Origin: Denticeps clupeoides
Lineage: Eukaryota > Chordata > Actinopteri > Clupeiformes > Denticipitidae
Assembly (NCBI RefSeq): GCF_900700375.1
Contig: NC_041713.1
Location: 23,426,964-23,490,963 of the forward strand
Length of the DNA: 64,000 nucleotides
Direction: 5' to 3'
Part shown: piece after piece, positions 41,026 through 50,825 of the stretch
Numbering within the stretch: the stretch's first letter is position 1
Layout of the letters: each line of letters opens with the position of its first letter
Made by a program: the position numbers and the translations under genes
The notes under the pieces: generated by a model
What the model saw: only the letters and a program-made list of their open reading frames with translations
Databases searched by the model: none
Told to the model about the DNA's origin: nothing

Positions 41026-41904
41026 ATGTCTCAGCCAATCATGCGAGATTCCGTGTTCAACTGCTGCTTTGTCCCACCCCATGGCCCAGCAGGAGAGGAC
41101 GAGGTGCCACCTTACCATCAGCTTCGGACAAACATGCCTGAAGCTCCACCCCCTGGTGACCGCCGATTTCTAATCTTCTTTGACTTTGATGAGACGCTGG
41201 TGGATGAGACCAGCGATGACATGGTTGTGCAGGCCGCTCCTGGTGGCTCTCTTCCTGGCTGGCTGAAGGACACATATCGCGCTGGTCAGTACAATCAGTA
41301 CATGCAGCGCGTGCTGGCGTACCTCTCAGAGCATGGCATCACCCAGGCAACCATTCGGTCCATCATTGAGCAAATCCCAGCATGCCCTGGCATACCTGCC
41401 CTCCTCTCTTACCTACAGTCTAGGCCACCACGTGATTTTGAGATTGTCTGTGTGTCTGATGCCAACACATTCTTTATCGAGTCCTGGCTGCAGCATGCTG
41501 GCTTCCGCCCCCTCTTCCTGCGAATCTTCACCAACCCCGCCCACTTTGACCCTGACGGCCAGCTGCAGCTTCTTCCGTACCACTCCCATGGGTGCCCTCG
41601 ATGCCCGAGCAACATGTGCAAGGCAGAAATCGTCCGCGACTACGTGGCACATCGGACAAGACAGCGGGGAGGCAGGCCGTTCGAGCGCGTTCTCTACGTT
41701 GGCGATGGAGCGAATGACTTCTGCCCGTCCCTGACCCTGTCACCACAGGACACGGCGTTTCCCAGACGAGATTTCCCCATGCACAAGCTGATTCAAGAGA
41801 TGTCCGAGGCACAACCAGGCCGCTTCCAAGCAAATGTGGTTCCCTGGTCCAGTGGGGAGGACGTGATCAGTGCCCTCAGGAAGATAGTGGGAGAGAGAGG
41901 GTAG
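41026..41904 (+). CDS. phospho1: phospho1, phosphoethanolamine/phosphocholine phosphatase, single coding exon
   Basis: 292 residues in one exon after an acceptor at 40961. The haloacid-dehalogenase signature DFDETLVDE lies at residues 53-61, with nucleophile D53 and acid/base D55 (DxDxT). VSDANTF is motif II. The metal-binding GDGANDFCP has D227 and D231. HSHGCPRCPSNMCK is the Cys-rich cap typical of PHOSPHO1/2, and PMHKLIQEM and VVPWSSGEDV close the family fold. Known role: cytosolic enzyme in mineralising cells and matrix vesicles that frees phosphate from phosphoethanolamine and phosphocholine to start hydroxyapatite deposition. I chose ATG 41026; ATG 41041 is an alternative. The N-terminal lead of about 45 residues before the HAD core is poorly conserved. 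An out-of-frame 14-codon uORF sits at 40963-41004. Confidence 0.95.
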   Translation: MSQPIMRDSVFNCCFVPPHGPAGEDEVPPYHQLRTNMPEAPPPGDRRFLIFFDFDETLVDETSDDMVVQAAPGGSLPGWLKDTYRAGQYNQYMQRVLAYLSEHGITQATIRSIIEQIPACPGIPALLSYLQSRPPRDFEIVCVSDANTFFIESWLQHAGFRPLFLRIFTNPAHFDPDGQLQLLPYHSHGCPRCPSNMCKAEIVRDYVAHRTRQRGGRPFERVLYVGDGANDFCPSLTLSPQDTAFPRRDFPMHKLIQEMSEAQPGRFQANVVPWSSGEDVISALRKIVGERG

Positions 41905-42305
41905 ACACGTCCCACCGCACTGCCCTGTCTCTCTGTGTGGACTGAGTTAGTGGGATGGGAGAACTGGTCAGAAATCCTTTAAATGAAGTTTATTCATCCT
42001 AAATGGTATTAAATGGAATTTCTTATTAGAGCTGAACACTCAAAAGGCTGGGGTCAAACCTTGGTGTTGTATTTTAATCCGAAGTGTAATGTTATCATAT
42101 TGTTACATGAATATTTGTGATTTGTAACGCTGCTGCATGGGAGGATATATAAATGTTTTTATATAATATGTGCAGTTTGGTTCTTTGTTCGGTTACTTGC
42201 CCTTGAGGAATAAATTCGGTCTGTGTAAAAAGTTTAAACCGTATCAGAAAATGTAAAATGTCCAAAATGTGTTGCTTACTCTCTGAAATCGGATTTATAA
42301 ATCAA

Positions 42306-42311
42306 AATAAA
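42306..42311 (+). promoter_or_regulatory. phospho1: Candidate phospho1 polyadenylation signal
   Basis: AATAAA 402 bases after the stop, and only about 200 bp before the natd1 start codon. Confidence 0.6.
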
Positions 42312-42429
42312 AACGACTTTGGTTCTTTCCTGAATCTACATGAAGGTAAATTGAAGGATGTTGGTGTTTAGTAGTTAGTAGGAATATGAAGAATATTGAA
42401 CGCGCAGGAAAACGTTGCGCACGGCTCGC

Positions 42430-42512
42430 CGGTGATTGGCTCCGCCCGCACACGTGACCTCGCGGCTGGTTTCCGCGGATGGAGCTCCTGCGCTCGGTCC
42501 TCCGTGGCCGCC
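42430..42512 (+). promoter_or_regulatory. natd1: natd1 promoter
   Basis: An inverted CCAAT box (GATTGG, about 42434), a GC box (CTCCGCCCG, about 42440) and an E-box CACGTGAC (42451-42458) are packed within 80 bp of the ATG. Confidence 0.5.
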
Positions 42513-44603
42513 ATGGCCCAGGCTGCGGGGACGGACGTCGGCGAGACGGACGCCCAGCTCCGGGTGGAGCACGACAGGAAGCGACGCCAGTTCTCCATCA
42601 GGCTGAACGGTAAAGCGTGCGTGTTAACCCGTCATTAACCCCCCCCCCAAACACGCCGCTGCGCTCCGGCTGCTGCCGGTCCACACCACCGCCCCCCCCC
42701 CCGGACCCCGAAACTAGGCTCCCGACCGACATTTCCTGGGTTTTACACCCACTTCCTTGTTTACCCGTCGCAGGCGTGGTGACGTCAATGTCCCCTCTTT
42801 AAATGTTGCTTATAAAGACTGAACACCTCTGCATGTGATTTATATTTAACTAATCACTTTAACATTGTGTTCACCCTTTTAACAACCGTTTACTTGTTAC
42901 AAAATGTCACAAAAAGTCGCATAACTTTATTTATAATGCACCTTTAAACAACTAGTTGGCAAAGGTGCTGTAGAAGAGACTGTATACATGAAACTGAGTT
43001 ATACTCTTTTTAGACATCAGTGAAGGGCAGTGGTGGCCAAGTGGTTAAGGAAATGTCGCCGGTTCGAATCCCGATCTGCCAAGATGCCACTGAGCAAAGC
43101 ACCGCCCCTACACGCTGCTCCCCGGGCGCCTGTCATGGCTGCCCACTGCTCACCAAGGGTGATGGTTAAAAGCAGAGGACACATTTCGTGGTGTCACCAT
43201 GTGCTGTGCTGCAGTGTATCACAATCGCTTCACTTTCATAACATAAAACAATAAAAGGAACAAAACTTCTAAAAGACATGATGCCTCACTCAATACAAAA
43301 TACAAAGTCTGAGCAGGGAAGTCTTTGGCCTAGTCCTACGGATGTTCAAGAGCAGCTGATTGGACGACCGAAGTTGTGCTGAGGCACTGACTGTTTAAGA
43401 GCTTAATGAAATGAAAGGACTTGATGGAAAATGGACTTTATGTTGTGTGCTGATAATGTTTGTTTTCATATTGCAGGTTCACATGATCGGGCGGTTCTGC
43501 TGTATGAGTATGTCGGGAAGAAGACTGTGGACCTGCAGCACACAGAGGTTCCTGATGCATTCAGAGGACGTGGCATTGCCAAACATCTCGCTAAGGTGAA
43601 TGGCCCCTACTAAACAGTGTAGAATGCAATTAGGGATGTTTAAGTCTTGCATATAAATAAAAACGGTGAGATACACCCTTGGTAGTGTACCTTCGAGACG
43701 CTTTATAAATGCCGGACTGTGTCTGTTCGTTTCAAAGTCAAAATGGATCCAGCATTCCCTGAATGCTGCTTCTCAGCTACCTTGCAGTTGGCACAATGGC
43801 ATCAGGCAGGTAATGTTCTTCTGTCATTCAAACAGAGAAGTGTGATACTGGCAGCACTTAACAGCCTCATACACCACCCCATCCAGGCTTGCGTCCATCT
43901 GCTCTGCCATGGAAACCCATTTGATAATGCCAGAAGAAGCCTGGAACTCTGCAGTTGTTGAGTGAACAGAGCTTTGGAGACTTACATCTCTGTCGTTCTT
44001 AAAAGTCAGCGTCTTTATGGGGTCTGACACTTCCTGTTTCCAAAATGCTTACACTGTAAGATGAAAGCACACATTCAGCAGCAGGGCAGAAAATTCATTA
44101 TCTGATGACCGAACTCTTCCGAGTGTCCCTGTCTATCGTGAATGTTTGTGAGCGCAGATTGCATTGTGCTTGGGTTCTTGCACCTGTGGTGTGAAAGGAA
44201 CCCCGAATACCCCTCCATATCACAGGGATGGAAAACATGCTAATCAGGTGTGTGTTCGGAAGGGAGAAACGTTTGACTTTCTTAACAGCTTTCGTGCTAC
44301 CAGTATGAATCCAGGATGTCGCTCTTGATAAGAGGATCTGCCAAATGCTATAAATGTCAATATATTGGTGTTTGATTTGGTTGCGTTAGAAATATAGAAA
44401 AGTTGTGCAAATTGGTATTATTTTTATATCAAATGCTGCTAGTTGGAAACTTTATGATTGGACTAAGCATGTATTTCATATTTCAGGCAGCAATGGATTT
44501 TGTGGTGGAGGAAGACTTAAAGGCACACTTGACTTGCTGGTACATCCAGAAATATGTAAAAGAAAACCCCCACCCACAATACCTGGAGCACATCATCCAC
44601 TGA
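42513..44603 (+). CDS. natd1: natd1, N-acetyltransferase domain-containing protein 1, complete, three exons
   Basis: Exons are 42513-42609, 43477-43595 and 44487-44603, giving 110 residues (human 113) with consistent phases. The sequence [20 protein letters not shown] runs into [20 protein letters not shown] and [20 protein letters not shown]. The last holds the GNAT acetyl-CoA pyrophosphate-binding loop RGRGIA. It ends [32 protein letters not shown]. It belongs to the small YidJ/Gcn5-like family with only the C-terminal half of a GNAT fold; the substrate is not established. Exon 1 lies in CpG-rich DNA immediately behind phospho1. Intron 1 holds a family A SINE (43026-43238). Confidence 0.95.
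43026..43238 (+). repeat. Family A SINE, full length
   Basis: GGCAGTGGTGGCCAAGTGGT (A-box), GCCGGTTCGAATCCCGATCT (B-box), CTGCTCCCCGGGCGCCTGTC, AAGGGTGATGGTTAAAAGCA and GTGTCACCATGTGCTGTGCT, ending TTCACTTTCA. One of the best copies in the window. Confidence 0.9.
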
Positions 44604-45347
44604 AAGAGCAAGTAGAGGAAAGGCGGATGGAGAAGGACTTGTTTCCATACCCTGTTTTTTCACCTGAGAAACATCTAGGAGAGCAGGAAGAATGAAGATT
44701 CTGTGCTAGGCTGTGGATCTTCTGACCCACCTCATCTTATAAATCACTCAGGATTTAACAAGGAGGACACAGAGGAGTATATCAGCGGCGGCGCAGTGGT
44801 GAAGTCACATGGCTTCATTAGACGTGTGGTTTATGGCATGTGCTTTTATTTGGCAGAAGAAGGTTTCTAGTTTCCTTCTTCTCCACTGGAGATGTAGTCC
44901 TGGTTGTTGGGTTTCACACCAGTCAAGTTTAGCAATTACAGTCTGGTGCAGGGACAGCTAGTCTGTATCGTGTATTGATATCTGCAGTGTTCAGTAGGGC
45001 CTACAAGGAGCCGGTAGCTGCAACTACTGAGACAATCGAACATTCAGGATACACAAAACCACAAAGATTTAGAAACTTTTATACCACGAACATGATTAGT
45101 ACCATAAATATGTGTGGTTCAGGGTTAGAAGGAAGGAAACATGCCAAAGCGGGAACAATATATGTGTGGAATATCAGTTTGTAAATGAAGGTGCTTGTAT
45201 TTGTGAGTGTGAAAGGGAGGGCAAATCCGTTCCATTCTCGCTGCATTGGTGGTTCAGCAGTCTCTTTTCAGTAAAGCCATTCTATAAACAATGTAATTTA
45301 TATCTAATAGTGTACATTTCTATTGCCGTTTTCTGAACTTTTTAAAA

Positions 45348-45353
45348 AATAAA
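45348..45353 (+). promoter_or_regulatory. natd1: Candidate natd1 polyadenylation signal
   Basis: AATAAA 745 bases after the natd1 stop, preceded by unique, repeat-free sequence consistent with a 3' UTR. Confidence 0.5.
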
Positions 45354-46169
45354 TCTTTATCTAAAACCCAAACTTTTAGTGTCTTGCTGAAATGCAAGAG
45401 TTCCTGTATTCTGTGTAAGTTAAAACTTTAATATATTTAGTATATTTAGTATATAAAGATTAGGGTTGCTGATTAAGCGTAAAGCTTGCAAATTTAAAGG
45501 CTCAGATGGAGAATGCCCGGGAGATCATCCATTCATTTATAAATTAAACATCCTGCTAATGGTCATGCAATGCAAATAACTTTGTAATAGTGAGGTTGCA
45601 ATGACATACTACTTTAGATATTCATGCTTTATTTTAAGGGTTTTATTTTCCCACACAGAACATAGTATGCATAGATTACATTTTCCAGATTCCAGATTGA
45701 CTAGCCTATTCATGTAATTATTCTGCTAATAGGCATACAGAAGTATTCATATTTTTAATAGCAGGGATTTGATGATTATTGTATTTTCAAATAAAGCCTC
45801 ATGCAATCACTTTAATAATCACTATCCTCAGTACACTATATTATTTGAACCCCATACAATTTATGCCACACAATCATATAATTCATAAAAGTTCATTTTC
45901 AAAATAAGTACTGGCTGATGAAACAAACACACACCAAACATCATAACTCAAATAGTTCTTTATTTAGAAATCAGTTTCACTAGAAGGACTAAGTGCTCAG
46001 TTCTGCACATCACTTTGCCTTGGGTGGGGAGTGGAGATGTCCTCTTACATTTACATTTGGCAGACGCCCTTATCCAGAGTGACTTACAACGTGCTTTCAT
46101 GTTTCAAATTGCAAAATCATTTTCTATAAGCAAATGCTTATATATGCAAATGCTCTATAAGCAAATGCT

Positions 46170-46379
46170 CTATTTCTGGCAGTTACTTTGTGTACACAGG
46201 GTACAGCCAGCCTTCTCCCAGAGGCTTACCAAGGTAAGTGGGTTATGAGGGACTAGAAGGTTACTAAGATAAACTGGAGCAAAAGCATGCAAAGCTTTAT
46301 AGGTGATAAGTAGAAACTTGAAGTCAATGCAAAGAAGACAAAACAGGTGTAATTTGATCATACCTTTTAGTGTGCGCAA
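46170..46379 (-). mobile_element. LINE fragment (reverse-transcriptase C-terminal end)
   Basis: The - strand encodes LCIDFKFLLITYKALHAFAP and VYLSNLLVPHNP. This is the same 'IDFKxLLLTYKALHGLAPxYLSDLL' segment as other teleost L2/CR1-like LINEs. A family B/L2-type tail (GCAGACGCCCTTATCCAGAG) lies just to its left. Confidence 0.7.
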
Positions 46380-47751
46380 GAACCCTGGCTATCAGCATCA
46401 AAAGTCATACCCAAATTTTTTACAAATCTACTAAGACCACTTAAATAAACCAGCACACACCAATCTATATTCCATCAATCCATGTCTCGGACATTCTTAT
46501 CTGTGTTGAGCATGAGGAAATTGCAGGCTCTGATGTCCCTCAGACAATTTACTAGTTTGGGAGATGGTGAACTTTATCCAGTTTTACGGAGATGTACACT
46601 AAGGTGTCGACTGCGTAAACATTTCAATTTACCCCATTTCTCTCGATTAACTGATCGACTGGCAGCCTGTACAATGAAAATATTGGGCCAAGGATACAGG
46701 TTGGTGGCTTAGTTGAGGGGACCAAGGTAACAAGTTGAGGGAGTGTAATTGGGGCAAAGAAATCAAGCTTTGGTACAGACTGATCCATGAGGTCCTCAGG
46801 AAGATCCGTATAACTTCCACATGATCATCCACATGACATTACCTAAGATATCTCGTCTGGTTGATCTTATTGTCAAAGCAATCCATAAGATTGATGCTGC
46901 TTATTGCAGTTGTTGGCTCTATGGAATTATCATTAGCTATTGTTAGTCAATGGGGTCAAATAAAAATCAAGGATTGTTCTTGAGGAAGGCCATTTCTGTT
47001 CCAATCTGCATGAGTCCTGTTTGAGTTGATGGGTGTGGTTGTTGTACCATGGAGCCTTCTTTTGAACATTAATGCATTTCTTTTTTAGTGCCGTGACCTA
47101 ATCTAGGGTGTGTCAAAGTAAGGCATCCATGTTGTCTGTTACTTGTTGTAGGTCTTCTGCTTCTGGGAAATCAGGTGGCCACAGGGATGGCGGAAGATCT
47201 TGTGGGTCTTGAAGTGCAGGATCCTAAGTGATCCTTATCACAAGTAGTATCATGACTCTAACTCAAATTTCTTAATAATGCCTTGAACTCACCTATGTGG
47301 CCTATGACCTCACCTTGAATTTGGCTCTGTGCGTTTCACTGGCTAAGTGCAAAAATTTGGCCTGGCCCGAAACCAGTATTGCTGGCTTCAATGGCGTGTG
47401 CGAGTGAGACTAAATATATGAAGCAAACTGAATTGAAGTCAATGAGGAAAAGGAGATTCCAAAAAAATAGAAAAAGGTCTAAACCAAGTTAATCTATGCT
47501 GGGTATTTCAGTTAACCCATATGTGAATGAGACAAAAGGGAATGTTGGACCATTAACGCGTTAACTAAATGCATTAAGGGGTCTGCATGAGTGTCCATGC
47601 AAAATTATGGGTATTTCAGTCGAGTGAGAAAGAAATTAAATGGAATGTTGCAGCCAAAATGAATGGGAGTGAATGGCAAAAAACTGATGTGGATGTGAGA
47701 AAAATGAGTGCAGGTTCAAAACGGCCCCATTTACTTATTCTAAAGTTTAAA

Positions 47752-47898
47752 GTGAAAAGTATGAAGTGAAGTGATACACAGCAGCACAGCACACGGTGCA
47801 CACGGTGCACACAGTGAAATTTGTCCTCTGTATTTAACCTATCACCCTGAGTGAGCAGTGGGCAGCCATGACAGGCGCCCGGGGAGCAGTGTGTGGCC
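47752..47898 (-). repeat. Family A SINE, 3' part
   Basis: Reverse copy: AAGTGATACACAGCAGCACA, a local repeat CACGGTGCACACGGTGCACACAG, TATCACCCTGAGTGAGCAGT and GACAGGCGCCCGGGGAGCAG. The head is missing. Confidence 0.8.
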
Positions 47899-49204
47899 AC
47901 TGCCACCAAACACCCTCTATTCAGGCTGTTTGCATGGTGTTAAACATGTGTGAGCAGGACAAATGAAAAAAAACTGGGCCATATTAAATGGGAGTCAATA
48001 AAGATGGACTGATACTGTAAAAACAGGAAAAATTAGTGCGGGTCCGAAATGAAAGCTTTTATTCCTTGGTTCACTCAGAGGAAAGACTGCAAATGTTGGC
48101 CCTTTTGGGAATGGGAAAAAATGAATGAAAATCAATAGAGGGATCCTAGTTTTTGTGCATTTTGGTTGAAGCGTCTGCAACCAAAATGCAAAAGTGTCTT
48201 TTTTTTTAAATGATAACCATGCTAAATTTGTGCTCAGCACACCTCCCACTTTTAGGGCTTAGTCATAAATGAACTGCTTTCCTGCTGTCATTTTAACATT
48301 TGCATTACCATGAATTTAAATTGTGTTTACTTGTATTATATTGTGTTAAATTGTATTATAGTCGCAGTCAAGAGATCAAGACATTGCCAAGACCAGAGGA
48401 TATCAAGACCAAGACACTGCAAAGACTTGAGGTTACCGAGACCAAGACCAAGACCGAAAACAGACTAGGGCTAGATTTGACCTCACATTACTTAGATCAA
48501 CTGTAGAGAAAAAGTGTCATTACTTGTTTAATCAAATTCAAGTTATCTTTTTAATTATATTGTCCACATGTCTCCAATTTAAAATCTTCCAGATTGGTCA
48601 GACTTCATCAAGGGAAAGACATTGGATGTAGCAGAAAGTCTCTTATACCAGGGACAGAGGTCTCTGGTAAGCTATGAACGTGTAATGATCCCTTGCTGTG
48701 AATTGAAGACAATGGACATTTGGCTCTCAAATGTTCACTTATACTCTTAAACACATTTTCTTCTAGTGAATTTATCAAATTAATATTAGCAAGACAGTGC
48801 TTGTTCACTGATCTACAGTTAGTACACTATAAAGGGTAGAGAGTACGGCGACCCTAAAGTAGTGGAAGTGGAAATGCATTTACATATATAAAAACTTAAG
48901 ATATATAAAAACTCTTGCACATAGACACGGGATTACAATCAGCCGGACTCATTTTCTCTCCATATTGAAAGATAAGAGGCTCAACAAGAAAACCTAAGCC
49001 CACAGAACATGGTACACGGATAACCTGTGACAGAGGATAATTTTCTTCAATTTCATGGTAATTAAGGGGCTCTGTAGTATCGATCTACCTGCTTGCAAAA
49101 AACAAACTATCTCCCCCTGAACAAAAGACTGCATGCAGATTTAGGGAGTTTTTCCTCATAGTTTGATGACAAGAAACACAGATCTTGTAGTTACTTCCTG
49201 CAGT

Positions 49205-49850
49205 ACAATGTAATCTGGGGTTGCTGCAGTTGGTCAGGTCGAGGTTCAGCAACATTATGTCCCCAAAAAATGAAGACAGCTGACTATATACTGAGTGACC
49301 AGGTTATTCCAACAGGAAATTTCTTCTTCCCTAATCCATTTCCCAAGATGTCAATGCCAGGATTCATCAGGATGAACTGTGAAAGAGTGGCTCAGGGAGC
49401 ATGAGGCATCATGGGGGTGGCATGCAGTGGTGGAAGCGTAGTGAGTAACACGCTAACCTATGGACCAGACGACCACAAATTCCCATGTTTAAACTCCTCT
49501 TACTACGATTGTGTCCCTGAACAAGACACTTGGGCCTGACTGTCCCTCTGATTACTGATTGCTAGGTGCCGTAAATGAACACATGGACTGACCACTACAG
49601 AGTCCAGACCTTAACCCCATTGAGAATCGTTGAGATGTGGTGGAGAAGAATTTGCCCAGCGGTCCCACTGTACCATCATCTCTACTATATCTTGGTGAAA
49701 CATGAATGCAAGATGGAAATGAATGTTGTGACATTCCAGAAGCTGATCGAAACAACGGCATAGCGAATGCATGCCATAACCAAGGCTAAAGGTGAACCAA
49801 CAAAAAAAGTATAGTGTGTGCATTTTTTGTATACAGGGGAGCCCACTACA
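49205..49850 (+). mobile_element. Tc1-like transposase fragment with a family B SINE inside
   Basis: DNA near 49360-49420 corresponds to 'PGFI..NCERVAQGA'. After the insert, 49577-49765 reads CAGACCTTAACCCCATTGAG (PDLNPIE-like) and ends with GAAGCTGATCGAAACAACGG and AAGGCTAAAGGTGAACCAAC, a pattern I associate with teleost Tc1-type transposases. The frame is degraded. A + family B SINE (49434-49577) separates the two parts. Confidence 0.6.
49434..49577 (+). repeat. Family B SINE inside a Tc1-like fragment
   Basis: AGTGGTGGAAGCGTAGTGAG head, ACGCTAACCTATGGACCAGA, a degenerate B-box, TTGTGTCCCTGAACAAGACA and a shortened GATTGCTAGGTGCCGTAAAT tail. Confidence 0.7.
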
Positions 49851-50346
49851 CACACATCATATATACATTTCCGCATACCTCATGGGTTGTCTATTGCAAA
49901 GCATTGTGTCTTTATCTATTTTCATCCTGATTCCGATACCACAAGCACGTTACTCCCGTGTTTGAACCCTGAAAAGAATACAAGTCCAATACTTAAATAA
50001 ATGCATAATCTGAATGCCCTCAAAAACTCCTCAACTGTCCGTCTCCATCTGTATGTAGGGACCATCTCTGACTAGAATGAATTTCACATCCATGTTACGG
50101 GTCAGATCCCACACAGAAAGTAAATTGCTGCTGTTCATTGACTTTAATGGATTAACATTTAGAAATTGTTCCCAGCTATTAACACGCTAATTTTGACTGC
50201 CAATCATACGTGCAATATTATGTTAGAAAAATTATTGTATCTCGTGTGAGCCGGGTTGAGAGCTTTATTGAAATTTAACAGTTCACAATTAATAATATAC
50301 AGAATTTCCATACGTGTCTTGCAAATCGGGCCAGCGGAAGAATGAG

Positions 50347-50417
50347 CCATGCGCACGAGCGGGTCCCCACTGTCCTGGACAGGCTGAGGACGGGACCGGC
50401 CAACAGAATGGGTAAGT
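50347..50417 (+). other. Orphan exon-like segment with strong donor
   Basis: An ATG-initiated stretch reads MSHAHERVPTVLDRLRTGPA NRM and meets AATGG|GTAAGT. It lies about 0.4 kb upstream of tmem11. I recognise no protein. It could be a noncoding or alternative first exon, a lineage-specific gene start, or chance. Its donor phase does not match the tmem11 second exon. Confidence 0.25.
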
Positions 50418-50712
50418 CATTCGTGCAGCTACATTTGTTTTTGCTGTGCCCTAAATTATATCACTTTTAGAGTACGTTTTTGCGTTGTGTAAAAAAATTA
50501 CTTTCATAAAAGGTTTGTCCTGCTGACAACTGTCCTCGGTTGGCCTCATTGGATTTTTCTCATAAAGGAGTAAATACTCCCGCATTCATTCAATTTACAT
50601 GAAACCGCGTTGATGTAAAAATGTTTTATAGATTTATCAGTCAACAGAATCTGGCTTTACAAAATTACACGCGCTTATTAATAAGTGGAACGTGCCCTTC
50701 CAACGTCGTGGT

Positions 50713-50782
50713 GGGAAATGTAGTACAAAACGATTCCCTGACCTGGTACAACTTCACAACTGCACTACATTTCCCATGATCC
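50713..50782 (+). promoter_or_regulatory. tmem11: Paired ACTACA-TTCCC motifs upstream of tmem11
   Basis: ACTACATTTCCCATGATCC at 50764-50782 and an inverted GGGAAATGTAGT at 50713-50724, 40 bp apart, within 115 bp of the tmem11 ATG. They match the SBS consensus bound by ZNF143 and THAP11/Ronin. Confidence 0.65.
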
Positions 50783-50825
50783 ACTGCAGCACTCTTGACA
50801 TCACCACGATCGGTGATTCCTCAAG

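Larger units (their letters stand above)
45354..50340. other. natd1-tmem11 intergenic DNA
   Basis: No gene recognised. It contains a family B tail (46045-46090), a LINE piece (46170-46379), a family A SINE (47752-47898) and a Tc1-type fragment with a SINE inside it (49205-49850). An AAGACC-rich minisatellite is at about 48365-48465. Stretches 46400-47340 and 48500-49200 hold nothing I can name. Confidence 0.5.

Noticed and set aside
43030-43254. Small frames such as 43030-43254, 27094-27303 and 32236-32433 with '[18 protein letters not shown]' or its shifts as a repeated protein family
   Set aside because: These are translations of the family A SINE body, recurring wherever the SINE occurs; not genes.
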